From: Thuidium tamariscinum
Lineage: Eukaryota; Streptophyta; Bryopsida; Hypnales; Thuidiaceae
Assembly: GCA_947034885.2 (NCBI GenBank)
Contig: OX344751.2
Coordinates: forward strand, 23,188,001 to 23,252,000
Direction: 5' to 3'
DNA: 64,000 nucleotides
The notes beneath the pieces were generated by a model. That model was given only the letters and a program-made list of their open reading frames with translations. It ran no database searches and was not told the DNA's origin. Position numbers and translations under genes: made by a program. Below, one piece after another: positions 24,613 through 36,198 of this stretch (position 1 is its first letter; every line of letters starts with the position of its first letter).

Positions 24613-25033
24613 CTATGATAGAGGTACCTATTATTGACACATACTCCATCAATAATAAATAGGGTACCCTATTCCAAACAAGATTGGAATGGATTATCCT
24701 TTTCTCTTTAAAATGTATATCTTTGTACTTTTTCAAGGTTTAGATCTATAAGTTAATGACACATAAGTGAGTATGAAAGTAGGAAGTAATTGGTGGGAAA
24801 TTATTATTGAATGATTGAAATTAGGTGACTCTAGATATTGGTCTTAGGTCAAGTCCAACTTTTGCCTTTCAAATTTATAGTAATTTCAATTCAAGTAGTA
24901 AAATCACCAATTTTTTTGCAATCTCCATTATTTTTGTTAGTGCACCTCTAATTTTTTTTGCTTTGCCTTGCACTACCTTAGATATGTCCAAATGTGCTTA
25001 TTTGATCAATTATAGGTACCTCTACGATAATAT
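24613..25033 (+). mobile_element. AGAGGTACCTAT-ended element, copy 1
   Basis: ATGATAGAGGTACCTATTAT at the left mirrors ATAGGTACCTCTACGATAAT at the right. The ~420-bp body matches 39.90-40.32 kb in the same orientation (shared AAGGTTTAGA, GGTGACTCTAGATATTGGTC-like text, TTTGCAATCTCCAT, TTTGCCTTGCACTACC). The 75-codon frame inside is repeat sequence, not a gene. Confidence 0.7.
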
Positions 25034-26030
25034 GAACAAATTACAACATTGAAGGCAGTCCATTCTAAGTTCAGAATAGAGGATTATTGTACATTGTGCT
25101 GATTTTGGATTGATCCTATCTCATATAGGTATAACCTCTTTTAGCTCCTAAGTGTTACAAAACAAATAGTTTTGAAGATGGGACCATTCTAAAAAAAGCA
25201 ACAAAACTTGAATTTAAATTGATTATTGCATTCTTCACCATACAGATCTAGAGTATTTCACTCGTTTCCAACCACTTAAGCATTTACACATATGTAGACT
25301 GCAACTTTTTTTAATGCAATTTTTTTTCATGTAAAAAAAATAGAATATGGAATGATGCTGTATTTTTTCAAATTTTTATTACACAAATTGTAATTACTAT
25401 GAATTTTTTAGTAGAAGATTCTCTGTGACCTACAATGGTGATATAGGATGATTGCAAAACCAACCAAGGACTAGTTGCATTTATGAGAGCCTTGCAACCA
25501 ATTATAATGTGCCACAATTGCTTTGGGAACTGCACCATAAGTTCATGGAAAAAGAAATAGCCTATTGCTTGGAAATGGAGTCTGATTAGAAATGGATTGC
25601 CATCATCTAAGGTAAGAGGTCCTAAAATGAAGTGGGCATTAAAATGGTGCCCTATCTTAAATATACAACGTTTGTACATGTTGCTTTTTCATAACCTTTA
25701 GCATTGTACTGACAGTGTACATTTTAGCTAAGGCACCATTTTTGAGCCCTATGCCCTTTCAACTAAAAATTTGATAACTAATTCAAAAAAGTTCCAAAAT
25801 ATATGAAACGACTTGGCTTAGATATCAATTCCACTTGTCTTTCTAGGAAAATATACTGAAAATTATTTCAAGATATTTCACCTCCCCAAAATTCAGTTTC
25901 AAACCTTAGATGGTCCATTATAGGAACTTCTACCTTACAGCCAACAACCTCATCAATCTAGACTCATTTCTTTTGGGGAAATTCATTGTACGGATGCAAA
26001 CATTATAAGTTTATTACTTATTATTTATTT
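25034..26030. other. intergenic DNA with a repeated segment
   Basis: About 25,490-25,615 (TGCCACAATTGCTTTGGGAA and flanks, with a GGATTGCCATCATCTAA-like end) recurs at about 55,830-55,945 within intron 4 of the transporter gene. Nothing else is recognised. The 103-codon minus-strand frame at 25,368-25,679 lies across this repeat and is not considered a gene. Confidence 0.5.
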
Positions 26031-26152
26031 TATTTTATAAACAAATGAACAAAATCATTGCAAAAGAACAGAGTACAAACCCACCAGCCACAAGGGCGTG
26101 GTGGACACAGACAGGACGTGGACACGGACAAACACAAGAGACGAAGACGGTC

Positions 26153-26743
26153 CTACTTGGCAGCCGAATCCTGACCAGACGACGCATTATAAGGTTTGAT
26201 GAACCCTGTGTCCCACAACGAAGGCCTGAAAACATCCTCTGTGATGTTCAAGGATTTGTGTATGGCATTGGGATTGTGCATTAAGAGAGCATTTTGCATG
26301 TCACTGAGGTACAATGAATGACCATGTACAGACGTCAACTTCCAATACTATAATTTCACAAAATGCTCTTCAATCTGACCCCACCTATGAACTCCATTAG
26401 TACCGTAGTTGTTTGCAGTAATAGCGGGTGCACTACAAGAGGTTCTACCTGTACATTTCTACCTTCATCACTCCAGAAAGTTAATTCTGAAGGTGAATAT
26501 AAGCTTATCATGTTTACAAACAGTAAATGCACCGCAGTAAGAAAGTCACTTGCAGCAACTTCATTTATACCACCGATTTCTTCTGTAGAAATGCTAAAGT
26601 TAGATTAAATCTTCATTTTACACTACACCAAGAAGTACAATTCTTGGAAATAAAACGATTCAACGCTCCTCCTTCTATTTAAGTAAACGATTTTTCATCC
26701 CAACTTCACCACATTCTGATAAATCGATAGCAGACGACGCCAT
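26153..26743 (-). CDS. small three-exon gene, unrecognised protein of ~120 residues
   Basis: I do not recognise the family. The model on the minus strand is exon 1 26743-26710 (ATG; MASSAIDLSEC), exon 2 26582-26449 and exon 3 26347-26153 ending in TAG. Both introns (127 and 101 nt) are canonical (G|GTGAAG ... CTACAG and CAG|GTAGAA ... TTATAG) and phases agree, giving about 120 residues. Readable segments include a hydrophobic stretch SDFLTAVHLLFVNMISLYSP and a C-terminal part with HGHSLYLSDMQNALLMHNPN. Codon use is mixed and protein-like, and an AATAAA-type signal lies downstream near 26,030. It faces away from the phospholipase gene, sharing a ~1.8-kb upstream region. Intron 2 is also open in exon 2's frame, so a read-through isoform is possible. 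Splicing is inferred, not shown. Confidence 0.5.
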
Positions 26744-26787
26744 TTAAGAATCGAGTCGAGCTACCTCCAAAATGCATAGAAAAAGCT

Positions 26788-26925
26788 TCGAACTCCTGCC
26801 AATGAAATTCTGTTTCATTTGTTTAAACAAAAAACAGAAAAAGAAGAAGCCTCGAACTCCTGGCAATTAAATTCTGTTTCATTTGTTTAAACAAAAAACA
26901 GAAAAAGAAGAAGCCTCGAACTTTT
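26788..26925. repeat. 64-bp tandem duplication upstream of the small minus-strand gene
   Basis: TCGAACTCCTG at 26788 and 26852 (and TCGAACTTTTA at 26916) are exactly 64 bp apart, and the two full units with GTTTAAACAAAAAACAG are almost identical. The repeat lies just upstream of the ATG at 26743, in the putative promoter or 5' leader. Confidence 0.9.
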
Positions 26926-27236
26926 AAGTTTCCTCACTGACTCAGAGATCATCAATGTCACTGTCAGTTGCTCTTGTCAAATGAAAACTCCATCAGGAAG
27001 CTCCTGCACCCAAGCACTGACACAAAAGGACTATCAATAATCTCTCAACGCCAGGGTTGTCAGCGCCAATGCAATGCCGCGATGTGAGTCTGCTCATTTT
27101 CGATCCACGTTAACCGCCACTCAGCATTAATGCCAATTAGCTTATCTCACCTGCGCTGAAGTACCTGGAGTCCTGGGCAGCTGGACTCACATTCAAGCAT
27201 TTACAAACACGTATAAGTTATAAGTTAAATGTATAA

Positions 27237-27450
27237 TCTCTTCAACAAGTTTCTGCCACTTTGACAGATGTATTCATCGCTCATACTAGTTTCAGAAGTT
27301 TGTTCACATTAAGCGAAGCTGAAGTTCGCTTAGCTAATCCTCTAGACTCTCCAGAAGCCGACATTAAACAGCAGATTCTGACATCAGTGATGGAAGGCTC
27401 ACGGGAAGATAGTTTCTTCAAGACTTCAACATCGGCAATGCCAGTAAGTT
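27237..27450 (+). other. possible orphan exon
   Basis: An open stretch in one frame reads with mixed composition (for example FTLSEAEVRLANPLDSPEAD) and runs into CCA|GTAAGT, a good donor sequence. No partner exon, start codon or family could be assigned, so it may be a relic or chance. Confidence 0.2.
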
Positions 27451-27952
27451 AAGCTTACGTACTCTGGCTGAGTACGTACTAGCATTACATCACTCGTCAG
27501 TCGTCATGGCCTGTTGCGTTGGCAAGATGGGTCTTTTTATTTGTTTATTTCCTTAGGTTTCCAAACTACGTATTTGAGCAGAAATGTTGAATGTGCATTC
27601 ATAGTTTGGATTGCTGCAACTACGCTACGGGAACGGATTCAGTGTGACTGGAATTGGGTACCTAGGTTAGGTTAGGGTTAGGTCAAGGATGGCATTGACC
27701 TCAAAAGTCTTCACCACAGTACTGCGTCTGTTATCTGCGCTACAGTCAATTAAACGGAGTGGGTGTCGTGTCCGATCCTGTGACACTGAGCTTAGGAGCC
27801 TTTGAAGATTGAAGTGTTAAAAGCTGGGATTCGCGGTCTGGGTTTACCTGGCTGAACGACCCTCTTCGTTCTCCTCGTGAGAATGCGTTGGGGTCTGGTG
27901 TTGGAATAGTTGAACGTGCTTGTTGTGGAATCTACGGTTATAAGACATGAAG

Positions 27953-28490
27953 CTCCACTGCATGTAGCAATGTCATTTGGTGCCCTTGAAATGTGGAGTA
28001 AACTCCGGTGAGGTAGAGGTTGAATTTGAGAATACGTTCTTGCTGATCGATTGGAGGATTTGTTTGGAATTGATCTACTGCCATTGACGGCTCCACTGCA
28101 TGTAGCAACCTGCTCTGCTGCCCTTGAAATTTGAACCAATTTGTGGTGAGGTAGAGAATTTGAGGATACGTTCTGGCAGATTGGAGGATTTCTCAGAAAT
28201 TGTTCTATTGCCATTGACGGGTCCACTGTATGTAGCAATGTGCTCTGCTGCCCTCGAAATTTGAACCTAACCTGGTGAGGTAGAGGGTCTCGTGACACTT
28301 ACATTCTTGCAGATTGGAGCTTTTCTCTTCCTGAAATCAATCTACTGCCATGACGGTTCCACTGTACGTAGCAATGCGCTATGCTGCCCTTCAAATTTGA
28401 ACTAAACTCTGGTGAGGTAGAAAAAATGATAGCACATTCTTGCAGATTCGAGTGTTTTTCTGGAATAGATCGATATATTATCATTGGCAG
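27953..28490 (+). promoter_or_regulatory. four tandem ~135-bp repeats directly upstream of the phospholipase gene
   Basis: Units start with (C/G/T)TCCACTG(C/T)A(T/C)GTAGCAA at 27953, 28091, 28221 and 28357 (spacing 138, 130 and 136 bp). Each contains GCTGCCCTTGAAATTTGAAC-like text, GGTGAGGTAGA and a CAGATTGGAG-like block. Units 1-3 end in TACTGCCATTGACGG or a variant, so TGACG, the core bound by TGA-type bZIP factors, recurs three times. The array ends ~60 bp before the ATG at 28,548, so it is promoter or 5' leader. A regulatory role is inference. Confidence 0.75.
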
Positions 28491-28547
28491 AATCTAGTGA
28501 TTGCTTCAATTTTGAGTCCAGTTCGTTCATAGGGTCAGTTTGCGTCA

Positions 28548-30806
28548 ATGGCGACTCGGGCGATATGCATACTATTCCTCTTGCTACAATTCTGGGTTCC
28601 TCCAGCGCATCCGGCGCACGTTATCAATGGCCCGATCAAGACTATCGTGGTCCTAGTGATGGAGAATCGCTCCTTCGATCACATGCTGGGCTACTTGAAC
28701 CGGCGAAACCCAGAAATCGACGGACTAAGCGGAGCGGAGTTCAACATGGTGAACAATCGCACCTTGTTCGTCTCTGACACGGCGGAGTTCGTAGACCCCG
28801 ACCCCGGTCACTCGTATCAGGCCATCGAGGAGCAGGTCTTCGGCCCTGGTCTCCATTTCCAGGATCCGCCGCCCATGAGCGGATTCGCCACGAACGCAGA
28901 GCGCGTCCAACCAGGAATGTCGAACAACGTAATGCGCGCTTTTCGTCCTGAGATTGTGCCAGTGACGACCGCGCTCGCCTTGGAGTACACTGTCTTCGAC
29001 CGCTGGTTCGCGTCCGTCCCTTCCTCCACGCAGCCCAACCGGTTCTTCGTGCACTCCGCGACTTCCCACGGCTTGATGTCGAATCAGAAGGAGACGCTTG
29101 CGGCGGGCTTGCCGCAGCGGTCCATCATGGAGGACGTCGCAGAGGCAGGGCTCACGTTTGGGGTTTATTACCAGAACCTTCCCACGCTCTTGTTCTACTC
29201 CAACATGCGTCTCGCGAAGTACACCAAAAACTTTCTGGATTACGACCCGAACTTCAAAGCGCATGCGGCTGCCGGGACGCTGCCTAACTACGTGGTGGTC
29301 GAGCAGCGTTACTTCGACATTGGGAGCAGCCCTGCGAATGACGACCACCCGTCGCATGATGTGTCGCAGGGGCAGGTGCTGCTCAAGGAGGTGTATGAGA
29401 CGCTGCGTGCGAGCCCGCAATGGGAGTCACTGTTACTTGTGATTACTTATGATGAGCATGGCGGGTTCTATGATCATGTGCCCACGCCTGTCACGGGAGT
29501 GCCGAACCCGGATGGACTGACTGGAGTCGCGGGGACTTCCACTTTCAATTTTGATCGGTTGGGAGTTCGCGTCCCCACCATCGCTGTCTCGCCGTGGATG
29601 CCGAAAGGGTTTGGTAAGCGAGCGCAGATTCCATTGCATGTCACTCTGTTTTGGGCGCCATTTCAAAATTCAAATTCTTAATCAGATTGCGACTTGTGGG
29701 GATTGCACTGTAGAAGACGCGCACGACACTGCGAAGGGAACGTCGATCGCAAGAACCGTGTATTTATGTAGGGTTCAGATGACATTGGTAGTGTTGTTCG
29801 ATTTCTGTAGAACGACATTAATTTGTCATTTGGACGCGTCTGAAAGAAGTGTTGGACGAACGTGCTCCCACTTGTGCTGATTTTGATGTGTGTTGCATGG
29901 ATTTGTTGCAGTGGAGCACAAAGCCAAAGGGCCCATGGCGCCGTTCTCACAGTACGAGCATTCTTCGATTCCTGCAACTGTGAGGAAACTGTTCAACTTG
30001 CAGTCGCCCCACTTGACTGCTCGGGAAGCGTGGGCGGGGACTTTCGAGCATTTGGTGACGCAGCAGGCTTCACTCAGAGCTGACACTCCAGGTTTGTCGA
30101 TCTTGTCCGCCTCTGGATTCTTAGAACTTCTTAAGCAATGCCTCTGCTTACAATTAATGGGCGCATTGAGATGCAGATATACAATTCGTGTTTCCTTCTA
30201 GAGTGCTCAGTGGACATATATGAGGATCGATGTATTTGAATGTTTTCTGAGATGAGAATGTTTCTGATTGTTTGGAATGTCCACAATGGGGTAAAGAAGT
30301 CCTGTTTTTTTGGGAGTAAGCATAATTACTGAGATGAGGATGTTTCTTATCTTTGGGGAGTGCTCATCTTCTGGGAAAGTTTCTGGTACTTTTGGAATGT
30401 GTTATCTAATGTACAGTATGAGGGTGTTTCTTATATTTTTTCGTAAGCCCATACCAGAATGTTTCTCAGGGTTGTTTTAAAATGCGCATGCTGAGGGGAG
30501 GATGTATCTGGTTCTGTTGGGGTTGCAGCAACTGTGGCAAGTCCGCCATACTCGTTACGCCATGCACCTGTGAACCAAGACGCCACTGTCACGGAGTTTC
30601 AATCGGAGCTTGTGTTGCTAGCTGCGTCTCTGAACGGCGGGCGAGCAATGAAAACTGCTGGAGAGAAGATGACTGTGGCGGAAGCCGACTTCTTCGTCAG
30701 GTCGTCTGTCTCTCGGTTTTTGAATGCAGGGCGGGCTCACCTCAAGGCGGGTGGCGATCCCAACGCCATGATCCATGTTGAAGGCATCGAGTACAGACAG
30801 AGCTGA
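28548..30806 (+). CDS. NPC: non-specific phospholipase C (phosphoesterase family)
   Basis: Members of this plant family hydrolyse membrane glycerophospholipids to diacylglycerol and a phosphorylated head group. Exons are 28548-29613, 29912-30091 and 30529-30806; both introns are GT-AG (FG|GTAAGC; CCAG|GTTTG) and phases match, giving 507 residues, normal for the family. Residues 1-22 form a hydrophobic signal-peptide-like N terminus. ENRSFDH is at 39-45, TQPNR at 161-165 and DEHGGFYDHVP begins at 302, all conserved family motifs; exon 2 supplies YEHSSIPATV and the exon-2 WAGTFE block typical of the C-terminal part. The N-terminal signal suggests a secreted or endomembrane enzyme. Codon use is strongly GC-rich, unlike the transporter at 53 kb. 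No break or missing motif is seen. Long frames on the opposite strand are mirror images of this coding sequence. Confidence 0.93.
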
Positions 30807-33540
30807 AGAGTGTGTTCTCAATGGACCCAGATGACAGCGCCGTTTGGCCTTGACGACGAAGTTTGCTGAAAACATGGAGCAGCTATTGACAGCTACAGTC
30901 TTTGTGCCGGTAGCCCTGCAGGAGCCGACTCGTGTAAGTCACCCTCGATTATGCATTTAACGAAGTATTCCACCTCAGGACAAGCTCGGGCTCTTCATTG
31001 GACGTGAAAAAGATTCCTTTTATGTCCGCTATACCACTATACGCCCGCCATTTTCTTTTGCTGGCAACGGAGCATCATCAGATTAGGAGACAACTCGAAA
31101 TGCAGAGGGAAGCCCTGCAGAAAGCTGTTTCGTGAGCTCGGCATTTTGGATGCTGTTCATGCCAAGGAAACAAGATTTATGAAGCAGGGACGGGTGATCT
31201 TTTGAGGTGAAGGATCTGAATGTATGTGTCGTACTTTGATATCTGCGACTTTCATATGAATAATGATATTGTAGTCTAGAGCCCTTCCATATTCTGCTAA
31301 TGTGCATATATGCTAATGTAAATACTAGCGTGCCGGTTTGATTACCGGCCTCTTTTTTGGATTGCTGTCAGAAGTTGGTTAAGAACAATTTTAGCTACCT
31401 ATTTTTCTTGATGTTCTCTATAAAGCTAAAAATTTTAGTCTATTTTCTTCATCTCCATTCCATCGATGAATTACGGTTAAAAAACGAAGTTTAGTTGGAA
31501 TGTTCATAGCTTCAGCAATATTAACTATCACTACACCTAAGTTACCGGTCATGAGAAATCGTAGCATCAGAATTTTCATTATGTGATAATTCTGTATCTT
31601 TTCTCCGCCCTGTTTCAATTAGAGGAGATGGGCGAGGCATACAGTACAAGGGATCTATCTTAGTGAGACTCCATCTAAACAATGGATTAGTACATCTGTC
31701 CTCTTGAATCGAACTATCAAATAATTCCAATGAGAGGAAACCTGTGTATCACTACACAGATGAAATGCAAATCCTCAACACGTTACTGGGAATCGCAGCA
31801 CTTATCATTCCATGAAATAGCGAAAGCTTGGGGTGAGTAAAAGAAGTTAATAAGGTAAACCAATCCATGATCACCCTGATTTGCAATCTAAGTATCTTGG
31901 GCTGAATTTGTAGAGGGATATATTATTTTAAGAGGTGTGTGCATGTTTCACAAAACAAACCCAAGTGCATTTATAATTATTTGATTGAAGGTTTAAGTTT
32001 GTTGAGTTCTTGAAGTGTGCAGCCCTAAATTAGAACAGTGTCCACGACAATGGTTATAAATTCCCTAATATCAATCCATAACTACCTTCTTATGTCCCTA
32101 TAAACATCAACATATTCACCAATCAACTATTGCCATCTTATCCTAAATTATATAAATGCACTAATTTTTATTGATATTTAGATACAATTAGCTCATTTCT
32201 CGATGAATATGGATGGTGGAATGGGTGGAAATGGGGCCAAATACAGGGAGATGAAGAGAGGTTGCAAACGGAAATGGTTGGTGTATCTTACTTCATCTTC
32301 AGTGAGAAGCAATACAGGTCTAGAGTTATGGAATGAAAGTAAATAGAGTTTGTCCTAACAATGATTGTATACAAACTTGTAAGCTTTGAAACTTGGTATG
32401 ATTAATAAGTGCCATCTTCAGGTGTTCCTTAAAAAAATTTCACAATCAACAATTGCTATGTTAAGATTTACTTCCTAAAATTACAACAGATAAAAGTTTT
32501 CACTTGCAAATTTCATTCCATCTTAAAGCTAACAAGCCTAAAATCTTGTCCGAATCTAAGTGTTCTATAGAATACGATGAGCATTTTTTAACATGTCAAG
32601 TAAAATGTCTATGGATGATGTCTTGCATGTGTACTTGGTCGTGTTTACAAATGATAATAAACGGCTATCCTATAGAGAATAGGGAATTTGACAACAAAAT
32701 CTTGACAAGATTCTTACTATATTGGAACTGCTATTGATACAAGAATACTATATCAATATGATTTGTATTATTAAACTCTATCTTTGGATCAACAATTGAA
32801 AGTGCATTCTTCCAAGTATGTATTTTTGGGACACCATGTATTCAAAGTGTTGATTTTAACTCCAAATTCATTGAAGTAGTAGGAGACTTTGAAAGTAGAA
32901 AAAAAAGATGATGAGTGATGTTCCAAATTATTTTTTTGTATGCAAGTAGTTCCCAAAAAATACATACTTGCGTTTTTGAATGCATCTATTTTGCTGAAAA
33001 TTGAAGTAAATCTCACAGGATATTGTTTTCCTGGATCGAATAAATCAAGGGCAATAAATATACAGATTTTTTGGTTGCAGGAGATTGTAACCCAATTATT
33101 GCAAGTAATATTTTTATCAAACAGTATGAATTCTATATGAATTTTTGAAGTTGAGCATTGTAGACCACCGTGAGTATTAGTAGAGCCAGTAACCTATTTT
33201 TATTGTCAGTGAATTCTCCAATCATGCATTGACTGGTTATAACTTATCCACCAAGTGTGTCATTACAGCAACCTTTCATAACTCTTGCCTACAGTATGCA
33301 AATGCCATATTCTTTGGTGCATTGAAACCTGCTTTCAGTTAACAATAACAAGATCATCTGAAAATTTGACTAGTCTTGTAATAGAAACGAGGCACAGTCG
33401 CAAAAAGGGGTGTTTTTGGGGGAACCCACCTTATATCACTCCTACAGTTGGTCTGTGTCCCCCTGATGGGACAGAGCCAGCAAAGGGGACAACTGAAAGA
33501 ATGGAGTGGCTGATCGACTAAGGCCAAGGCAAGAACCAGC
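30807..33540. other. 3' flank of the phospholipase gene and intergenic DNA
   Basis: The G+C-richer 3' flank grades into AT-rich DNA after about 31.4 kb. No gene recognised. The region 33.38-33.53 kb becomes GC-richer again and probably belongs to the promoter of the downstream gene. Confidence 0.5.
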
Positions 33541-33547
33541 GAGCCCC

Positions 33548-33556
33548 AAACCCTAA
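33548..33556 (+). promoter_or_regulatory. telo-box (AAACCCTAA) before copy 1 of the small gene
   Basis: AAACCCTAA preceded by GAGCCCC occurs in the same relative place before both gene copies. Telo-boxes are known near the start of many plant housekeeping genes, including those for translation and organelle proteins. A probable leader exon follows, with a donor CTCCAG|GT at 33,692. Confidence 0.6.
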
Positions 33557-34224
33557 CTAACGAACTGTGATTGCTCTCGTTCTCTCGTGTCTGTGCTGCG
33601 ATTACCACTCTGCTTCTGCATTGCACTCCAGCATTCTTTTCTTCAATTGCAACGCACCTCGATCAATTCTCCCACAGTCGTGCAGCTCCAGGTTCGATTT
33701 AATTTACACAGTCATCCCGCCATGTGTATTTGTCTCATGTTTGCTGTCGTGAATTCTGTGAATTGTCAGTCAGAGTTACGTTGATCCGCGCTTGCGCGGT
33801 TAGGCGCGGCATTGTGGAGCTTGCCAGGACTCGCATTGTCTATTGCTCTTTTGAGAGTGCATGCCTTTGAATGAATTTGCTTGAATTGGTGTGAGGAGAG
33901 TTTTGTTGGTTGCTTCTCACGGTTTGCCATTTGCTGATCCGGCGATCAGGTTTGTAGAGTGGTGGTGGTGTTTCTTGTCTTCTGGATTTGCGTGATGTCT
34001 TTCGGACGGAATTCAATTCCAGGGCTCAGCAGTGCCAACACGGGGCACTGAGCTGTCTGTTTGGGGAGCACGCATTTAGGTCACGAGCATGGGGTTTATA
34101 TTCGGCATTGAATGTCTGGCGTGAATCTCATGACTCTGACACATTGCGTCTATGTTGTGGTGAGCTCAGCACGACTGGGAGTGGCAATCAGCGAGTGTGA
34201 GCGGCAGAGTTAGAAGAGACGAAG

Positions 34225-35304
34225 ATGGCAATGATGCAGAAGCTGGGAGCGACCGGCAGGTTGCTTCGCAGTTCCCCATCCCAGCTGACGTCGTCGCGCG
34301 GTTTCGCAGGTAAATAACCAAGCCATTCGCTCAATGTTTTCCTGTTTACATTGGATTTCTGCATGTGGGAGCTAGTATGAACAAGTGGAGAACCAGGCTG
34401 CGGGCAGCACTGATGCTGTAGCGTGCATCTTGGCAGCATGACAGATGGGCTTGAAATGGTGGCGGATTTTCGGTCAGAAAGTGGCAGGAGAATTGTGATC
34501 ACTAGGTAATGTAGAGTTGTGTGCGGGTTCCTTGATTCTGCGCTTGCGTTGACATTGAGTGATTTTAGGTGTGAGGTAGGTTTGGAGAGCTAGGAGCTTT
34601 ACGTGAGTGTCGCGGGGTCTTTTCTGAGAGACATTTGCAACAGATCATGGGATGTGAGCAGACCCTGAATGGGTTATTTCCGATCACTTGCAGTGGATGG
34701 CAGGAAGGAAGTTAGAGTGTCTCCGTGTGATCCTGGTCGGATATGTGCCATCCTGAGGTTCGGTTTGAAGTAGTCGTGGACCTGTTGGTGTGCCTTTGCT
34801 AACATGTTGCATGGTTGTTGTGGAGCAGCTGATGCGCACGGACCGGCAAGGATCCCCATGTGGGCGGACCCGATGAGCCCCTCGAAATGGAAGGAAGAGC
34901 ACGTAAGCTACGGTTCCCTGTTATTGTCGCGATTGGTTTGTGCTTGTGGGACCAGTGAGCGTCGGGTTCAGCACTGAGCAAGTTGAAGCATGCATGGCGG
35001 TGTTGTGGGGAGTAAAGCTTTTTAGTAGTGACACGTCGGGCCAAGGGTTCACAGTGCTAGTTCCTGGAGATTCTGCTCGATATGTAGTGCAAGACTTAGG
35101 TATGGGCAGTTCCGAAAGTAGTGTTGTTGATGTGAACTGACAGTGCATTTTCTCCAGTTCGTGTTTGTTTCCCTAGCAGGATGGGGAGCTCTTTTCTACG
35201 GTGGGTACAAGTTCTTCACCAGTGGCTCGAAGGGTGCCCCGGGCAAAGGCGGAGCTGAACCTTGCCCAGAAGGCATGGAGAGAGTGAAAGTAGAGAAGCA
35301 TTGA
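34225..35304 (+). CDS. small plant mitochondrial-type single-span membrane protein, copy 1
   Basis: Exons are 34225-34309, 34829-34902 and 35158-35304, all GT-AG with matching phase, giving 101 residues. The N terminus (MAMMQKLGATGRLLRSSPSQ, then a stretch ending SRGFA) is Arg/Ser/Leu-rich like a mitochondrial presequence. The middle reads MWADPMSPSKWKEEH, followed by one membrane span (FVFVSLAGWGALFYGGYKFF) and a charged tail ending VKVEKH. I associate this layout with small plant inner-membrane proteins reported from respiratory or ATP synthase complexes, but cannot name the subunit. A probable leader intron (33,692 to about 34,168) precedes the ATG. A second intact copy lies 10,962 bp downstream in the same orientation. 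Confidence 0.8.
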
Positions 35305-36197
35305 GGACAGACTTCTGCAATAAATGTTCAAGGTGCCGCTATCATGTTCCATGCTTACTGAACTTGGAATCGTGTAGGAGAGATACATGGGCTCTCTAGG
35401 AATTTGTGATTCGGATTTTAAAGCCTTTATTGAATTGGCACAATAATCACACATGTCAATGTGGAGTTGAGAATCGCGCTGTGAGCGATGTCGTTTTCCT
35501 GTTGAACCTGGATATGCGCTGTAGACCGCGTTTTTGTGGACCACAACGACATTGTCTATTCTTGTACCCAGTGTGTGAGTAGGAGTAAGCAATTCTGGTG
35601 AGGTTTACGTCGACCGATGGAATCATTGCCTACCAGTTGGGTTGTGATTGTGAGGTCTGCTTTGAAGAGGAGATGTTGATGTGATTGAATGATGTGTGTT
35701 AAGGTGTTAAGGTGTATGCTGTTCATTTGCATCTTTGATTTCAAGTTTCATTTTTGCTCTGCAGTCAAGGCGCCTTCACATCTATAAATCCAAACCCCGG
35801 TTGAGTTGTATTCATGTTGACCTACTTCGTAAGCACATGACTTGGCACTTAAAATTTTGAAATCGGAGGGGAACGACCTTTCCTTGAAGGCTGTGATGTC
35901 CGGCACGAAAGCGACGGTTGGAAGCGATTGTACCTTGCCAGGCCCACCGAAACCTTAAACAATTAAGTAGTCAGTGGTTTCCATCAAGGCTGTTTACAAA
36001 TCTGGCCACATTTGAAATTGCTCGAAAGGCAACCCACCCTCTCTCTATGAGTCTCCACTTGATTTTGAGGATGAGGTTGACAAACGTATTTCGCTTGAGT
36101 ACATTCATTCAATGCGCCAAATTGATTTTGATTCAAAGAATTCACCTAGTCATCCAATAACTGAAATATTTTTTGCTACCTACCTCGATGATAGGTA
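35305..36197. other. 3' flank of copy 1, no further gene
   Basis: The first ~270 bp can be aligned loosely to the 3' flank of copy 2 (GTTTGTGATTC, ATTGAATTGG, TGTGGA, CGAGCGATG-like text), but much less closely than the coding part. No gene recognised on either strand. Confidence 0.5.
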
Positions 36198-36198
36198 T

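Noticed and set aside
27664..27682. Telomere-like GGTTAGGTTAGGGTTAGG
   Set aside because: Too short and irregular for an interstitial telomere array; at most a telo-box-like motif on the minus strand.
27792..28298. 168-codon open frame on the minus strand
   Set aside because: It lies across the four tandem upstream repeats; the repeated peptide pattern is a by-product of the DNA repeats, and no family or start context supports it.
28725..29420. 231-codon minus-strand frame opposite the phospholipase exon 1
   Set aside because: Mirror of a GC-rich coding exon whose plus-strand frame contains all family motifs; long antisense frames are expected there.
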